Part shown: positions 5,155 to 8,546 of the stretch, piece by piece
Layout of the letters: the number at the start of each line of letters is the position of its first letter
Position numbering within the stretch: the first letter of the stretch is position 1
From: DAOTWP01 sp034435675
GTDB lineage: Bacteria > Chloroflexota > Anaerolineae > Aggregatilineales > Phototrophicaceae
Direction of reading: 5' to 3'
Length of the DNA: 8,546 bases
NCBI GenBank assembly: GCA_034435675.1
Contig: DAOTWP010000330.1
Location: 1 to 8,546, forward strand
Program-made: the position numbers and the translations under genes
Notes under the pieces: generated by a model
The model's input: the letters and a program-made list of their open reading frames with translations, nothing else
Told to the model about the DNA's origin: nothing
Databases searched by the model: none

Positions 5155-7932
5155 TCAGCTCTCGACTTCGAGCTGCTGATCCTGCTTGAGGTGGCAGTTC
5201 TTGTACTTCTTGCCGCTGCCACACCAACAGGGGTCATTGCGCCCGATATCGCGCTTCTTGCGCGTCGGTTCGGGTTTGGCAGGCGCGGCATCCGCACCAT
5301 TGCCCGCCACGACCGGGCGCAGTTCGCGCATCTGGCGACGCACCGGCTGCTGCGCCATGCTGACCTGCACGCGGAAAATATCCCGCGCTGCCTGCACCTG
5401 AATTTCGCGCTTCATCTCCTCAAACATCTGGAACGACTCGCGCTTGTATTCCACCAGCGGATCACGCTGGGCAACTGCCATCAAGCCGATGCCTTCGCGC
5501 AGTACATCCAGATCAGTCAGGTGGCGCTGCCACAGCCCATCAATCGCGCGCAGCATCACACGCCGTTCCACAACCGGCATCAGGTCGCCCAGTTCACGTT
5601 CCTTCGCCGCATACGCTGTCTCAATCGACTCAACGACTGCCTGTTCCAGATCATCCAGATTGTCATACTGCCCCAGCGTATCCGGCGTCACCTCTTCGGG
5701 AACGGGATAAACAACGAACAACTGGCGGCGCAGCGTTTCCAGATCCCACCCTTGCGGGTCATCATCCTGCAGCAGTTCGTCCATCAGCGCCAACGCCTGA
5801 TCCTTGACGATCTGAATATACTGGTCGCGCAGGCGTTCCGCCGCCAGAATATCGCGGCGCTGCCTGTAGATGACCGTGCGCTGGATGTTGACCACATCGT
5901 CATATTGCAGCACGCGCTTGCGGATATCGAAGTTATGCCCTTCAACGCGCACCTGCGCCTGCGTGATTGAACTGCTGACCACGCGGTGCTGAATCGGCTC
6001 ATCTTCGGGCATATTTGCCCACTTCATGAAGCCCTTGACGCGATCACCGCCAAAGCGCTTGACCAGATCATCCTCAAGGCTGAGGTAGAAGCACGACGCC
6101 CCAGGATCACCCTGACGACCACTGCGCCCGCGCAGCTGGTTGTCAATGCGCCGCGCCTCGTGCCGTTCCGTGCCCAGCACAAACAACCCGCCCGCATTGA
6201 CCACCAGATTACGATCACTGGCACACTGCGCCTTCGCCTGCCGCAGCGCTTCCTGCCACTGTTCCGGCGTTGCTTCAGTGAGTTCGACACCCTGCCGCCG
6301 CAGTATCTCGCGCGCGATGCCATCGGGGTTGCCGCCCAGCAAAATGTCCACACCACGCCCCGCCATGTTGGTCGCAATCGTCACCTGACCGGGACGCCCT
6401 GCCTGCGTGATAATGCCCGCCTCGCGTTCGTGCTGCTTGGCGTTGAGCACTTCATGCTTGATGCCCGCCCGTTGCAGCGCTTTACTCAGGCGTTCGGACG
6501 TCTCGATTGCTACTGTACCGACCAGCACCGGCTGGTTGACCTGCTGGCGCTCCTTGATTTCCTGCACGACGGCATTAAACTTCGCCTTCTCCGTCATGTA
6601 GATTTTGTCCGCGTGGTCTTCACGCACAACCGGCAGGTTCGTCGGAATCGCCACCACTTCCAGATTATAGATTTTGCCAAATTCCTCCGCCTCGGTCAGC
6701 GCCGTACCGGTCATACCACCGAGTTTCTTGTACATGCGGAAGAAATTCTGGAACGTGATTGTCGCCAGCGTCAGGTTCTCGCGGCGGATCTGCACGCCTT
6801 CCTTCGCCTCAATCGCCTGATGCAGTCCTTCGCTGAAGCGCCGCCCGTACATCAAGCGCCCGGTGAATTCGTCAACAATGATGACCTGTCCATCCTGCAC
6901 AACATAATCTTTGTCCAGATGGTACAGCGCCCACGCACGCAGACAGTTGTCCACATAGGGGATGGCGTCGGAGTTAGATGGATGATAAAGCTGCTCAATC
7001 CCTGACCATTTTTCGATTTTTTCGACACCGGATTCGGTCAGGAACGCAACCCGATCCTTGATGTCCACGACATAATCGCCGTCGGGGTCTTCGGCTTCAA
7101 TGCTCTCATCGCTGCTCGGCTTCAGGCGTTTGACCAGTTCGGCAAATTTGCGATAGTAATCCGAGGGCGGATCGGAAGGACCGGAGATAATCAGCGGGGT
7201 ACGCGCTTCGTCAATCAGGATGTTGTCCACCTCATCCACGATGGCGTAATATAACTCGCGCTGCGCCAGTTGTGCCTCGTCATAGACCATGTTATCGCGC
7301 AGGTAGTCAAAGCCGAATTCGTTGTTGGTCCCGTAGGTGATATCCGCATGATACGCCTCGCGCCGGGTGACCGGACGCAGGTTCTGGTAGCGGTCATCGT
7401 CCGAGCTGTACGTAGGATCAAAAATAAACGAACCGTCGTTAGGATTGCCACCGGTGTTCTGGATCACGCCAGCCGTTAGCCCCAGCGCGTGATAGACCGG
7501 ACCCATCGTTTGCAACCCGTACTTGCTCAGGTAATCGTTGGGTGTCACCAGATGTGCGCCGCGCCCCAGAAGCCCATTGAGGTACAGCGGCAGTGTGGCG
7601 ACCAGCGTCTTGCCTTCGCCCGTTTTCATTTCGGCAATACGCCCGCTGTGCAGCACCGCCCCACCGATCAACTGCACATCATAATGGCGCAGCCCGATCG
7701 TGCGTTTTGCCGCCTCGCGCACCAGGGCGAATGCCTCAGGCATAATATCGTCAAGTGTTTCCCCTGAGGCAAGCCGTTCTTTGAACTCCTGGGTCTTGGC
7801 ACTCAGCCCTTCGGCGCTCAATGCCTGCATCTCCGGCTCCAGCGCGTTCACCTCGGTGACAAGCTGCCGATAACGAGCGAGCGCCCGTTCGGTAGGATCG
7901 CCGGTGATTGATTTGAGCATTTTCTTCAGCAT
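5155..7932 (-). CDS. secA: Preprotein translocase ATPase SecA
   Basis: This is the 925-residue motor ATPase of the Sec pathway, which pushes unfolded secretory proteins through SecYEG at the cytoplasmic membrane. It is complete and of usual length. The first nucleotide-binding domain has Walker A KTGEGKT (103-109) and Walker B IVDEVD (231-236). The inserted preprotein cross-linking domain follows (about 240-370), then GGMTGTA (405-411). The second motor domain carries TNMAGRGVDI (521-530) and QLRGRSGRQGD (599-609). The scaffold/wing region follows, with WQRHLTDLDVLREGI (801-815). A charged linker leads to the C-terminal zinc motif CWCGSGKKYKNCH (Cys902, Cys904, Cys913, His914), used for SecB or lipid contacts in other bacteria. 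ATG 7932 fits the usual N-terminus MLKK...GDPTER, although no strong ribosome-binding site is seen. A TATAAT promoter lies about 57 bases upstream. Confidence 0.98.
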   Translation of the reverse strand: MLKKMLKSITGDPTERALARYRQLVTEVNALEPEMQALSAEGLSAKTQEFKERLASGETLDDIMPEAFALVREAAKRTIGLRHYDVQLIGGAVLHSGRIAEMKTGEGKTLVATLPLYLNGLLGRGAHLVTPNDYLSKYGLQTMGPVYHALGLTAGVIQNTGGNPNDGSFIFDPTYSSDDDRYQNLRPVTRREAYHADITYGTNNEFGFDYLRDNMVYDEAQLAQRELYYAIVDEVDNILIDEARTPLIISGPSDPPSDYYRKFAELVKRLKPSSDESIEAEDPDGDYVVDIKDRVAFLTESGVEKIEKWSGIEQLYHPSNSDAIPYVDNCLRAWALYHLDKDYVVQDGQVIIVDEFTGRLMYGRRFSEGLHQAIEAKEGVQIRRENLTLATITFQNFFRMYKKLGGMTGTALTEAEEFGKIYNLEVVAIPTNLPVVREDHADKIYMTEKAKFNAVVQEIKERQQVNQPVLVGTVAIETSERLSKALQRAGIKHEVLNAKQHEREAGIITQAGRPGQVTIATNMAGRGVDILLGGNPDGIAREILRRQGVELTEATPEQWQEALRQAKAQCASDRNLVVNAGGLFVLGTERHEARRIDNQLRGRSGRQGDPGASCFYLSLEDDLVKRFGGDRVKGFMKWANMPEDEPIQHRVVSSSITQAQVRVEGHNFDIRKRVLQYDDVVNIQRTVIYRQRRDILAAERLRDQYIQIVKDQALALMDELLQDDDPQGWDLETLRRQLFVVYPVPEEVTPDTLGQYDNLDDLEQAVVESIETAYAAKERELGDLMPVVERRVMLRAIDGLWQRHLTDLDVLREGIGLMAVAQRDPLVEYKRESFQMFEEMKREIQVQAARDIFRVQVSMAQQPVRRQMRELRPVVAGNGADAAPAKPEPTRKKRDIGRNDPCWCGSGKKYKNCHLKQDQQLEVES

Positions 7933-7951
7933 AGTGATTCGTTTCGTCCCC

Positions 7952-7966
7952 GCTTCAGCTTGAAGC
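7952..7966 (-). promoter_or_regulatory. Small perfect hairpin in the secA leader
   Basis: GCTTCA (7952-7957) and TGAAGC (7961-7966) pair perfectly around a 3-base loop. The hairpin lies within the expected secA leader, about 20 bases before the ATG. No leader peptide such as SecM and no known riboswitch is seen. A role in secA translation is possible but unproven. Confidence 0.3.
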
Positions 7967-7981
7967 TTTCTGACAAACTGA

Positions 7982-7998
7982 CCGGCACATTATAGCAC
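7982..7998 (-). promoter_or_regulatory. Extended -10 promoter of secA
   Basis: On the minus strand this reads GTGCTATAATGTGCCGG: a perfect TATAAT (7994-7989) preceded by TG at the extended -10 position. No TTGACA-like -35 stands at the usual distance. Transcription would begin around 7982, giving a leader of about 50 bases before ATG 7932. Confidence 0.6.
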
Positions 7999-8082
7999 GC
8001 CAATGCTAACATCCCGTTAGAGTTAATTCATCATCTGCCGCCGCTGCCTCGGTGTCAATGCCATCCGCAACACATACGCGAT

Positions 8083-8088
8083 TATAAT
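8083..8088 (+). promoter_or_regulatory. TATAAT -10 box for the serine hydrolase gene
   Basis: A perfect TATAAT lies 42 bases upstream of the GTG start at 8131, allowing a leader of about 35 bases. No convincing -35 is seen at 15-19 bp. It is divergent from the secA promoter within the same intergenic region of about 200 bp. Confidence 0.45.
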
Positions 8089-8130
8089 CAAGAGAACGTT
8101 ATCTTACAGTACGATTTCAGGAGCAATCAC

Positions 8131-8546
8131 GTGTCACGTCGTTTACTCGCGGTCATCCTGCTGGCGCTGCTGCTGCTGGCAGTCCCTGCTCAGGCGCAGG
8201 ACATACAGTCTACCCTGGAGGACATTGTGGCTGAATTCAGCACCCCGGACGGTCCTGCCCTCACTGTGCAGTTCACTAATGCCGAGGGAAGCTGGTCAGC
8301 AGCAGGCGGGTTGGCAGACGACCAACGCCCCACAGAACCGGGTGATCGTTTCCGCATTGGCAGCATGTCCAAGACATTTGTGGCGGCGGCGGCACTGCTG
8401 CTGGTTGAAGAAGGGCTGGTCGAATTGGATGCCCCGGCAGCGGACTGGCTGCCCGACGAAGTTGTGGACAATATTGCCAACGCCGACACCGTGACCCTGC
8501 GCGAGCTATTGTCCATGCGCAGCGGCATACCGGATTATCTTGAAAC
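8131..8546 (+). CDS. Secreted serine hydrolase, class C beta-lactamase family (3' partial)
   Basis: The frame opens at GTG 8131, with AGGAG at 8119-8123 and a 7-base spacer, and runs off the right edge after 138 codons. It begins with a clear Sec signal peptide: MSRR, a leucine-rich core, then PAQA before Gln23, so it is probably exported by the SecA system encoded next door. The mature part shows FRIGSMSKTFVAAAALLLVEEGLVELD, cited here for its catalytic S-x-x-K (Ser78-Met-Ser-Lys81), followed by VTLRELLSMRSGIPDY, the typical LLsHtSGl(P)dY region of class C beta-lactamase/D-Ala-D-Ala carboxypeptidase relatives. Here the usual His-Thr is Met-Arg. The YxN and KTG-like motifs would lie beyond the window. 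Substrate could be a cell-wall peptide, a beta-lactam or an ester. Confidence 0.92.
   Translation, partial: MSRRLLAVILLALLLLAVPAQAQDIQSTLEDIVAEFSTPDGPALTVQFTNAEGSWSAAGGLADDQRPTEPGDRFRIGSMSKTFVAAAALLLVEEGLVELDAPAADWLPDEVVDNIANADTVTLRELLSMRSGIPDYLE

Noticed and set aside
5101..5970. 289-residue plus-strand open frame opposite the secA 3' end
   Set aside because: It is antisense to secA, rich in His/Arg/Gln/Leu as expected from a reverse-complement shadow, with no motif.
5986..7005. 339-residue plus-strand open frame antisense to secA
   Set aside because: It lies wholly inside the well-supported secA gene and has low-complexity Arg/Leu/His-rich content; no domain is recognisable.

Overview
The window looks like chromosomal DNA from a Chloroflexota bacterium, probably of the Anaerolineae type. 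This is inferred from overall protein character, from the moderately high GC, from frequent GTG/TTG starts, and from G/C-tract repeats and 'GGGGCGGGTC' hairpins of a kind I associate with that phylum. No rRNA, tRNA, CRISPR array or transposase gene is visible.

Layout from left to right. (1) Positions 2-772 (+) hold the C-terminal part of a major facilitator superfamily transporter with a PDZ-like domain inserted in what should be the extracellular TM9-TM10 loop; this is the most unusual gene here. (2) Positions 779-995 are a G/C-tract-rich repeat of about 217 bp. A second, inverted copy of about 211 bp lies at 4342-4552, so the two bracket a block of about 3.3 kb. (3) Inside the bracket are a plus-strand STAS/SpoIIAA-like small protein (1097-1588) and, converging on it, a compact minus-strand gene string. 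That string reads two small unrecognised membrane proteins (4219-3827, 3834-3517), adenosine deaminase add (3485-2436) and a YtnP/AHL-lactonase-like metallo-beta-lactamase fold hydrolase (2439-1579). Overlaps or a short gap link these four genes, and none starts with ATG. (4) To the right of the inverted repeat are a minus-strand winged-helix regulator-like gene (4970-4581), a nested inverted-repeat element (5012-5095) and the full-length minus-strand secA (7932-5155) with its C-terminal zinc-binding SEC-C motif. (5) An intergenic region of about 200 bp carries divergent TATAAT-type promoters. It separates secA from a plus-strand secreted serine hydrolase of the class C beta-lactamase family (8131 to beyond 8546), which is cut by the window edge.

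Functionally, secA is the housekeeping export ATPase. The serine hydrolase and the transporter's PDZ domain are expected to act outside the cytoplasmic membrane. The add/lactonase/membrane-protein string is probably one transcription unit for nucleoside salvage plus an unidentified hydrolytic function. The inverted repeat pair, the PDZ-carrying transporter and the nested hairpin element upstream of the winged-helix gene are the parts that ordinary housekeeping annotation does not explain.
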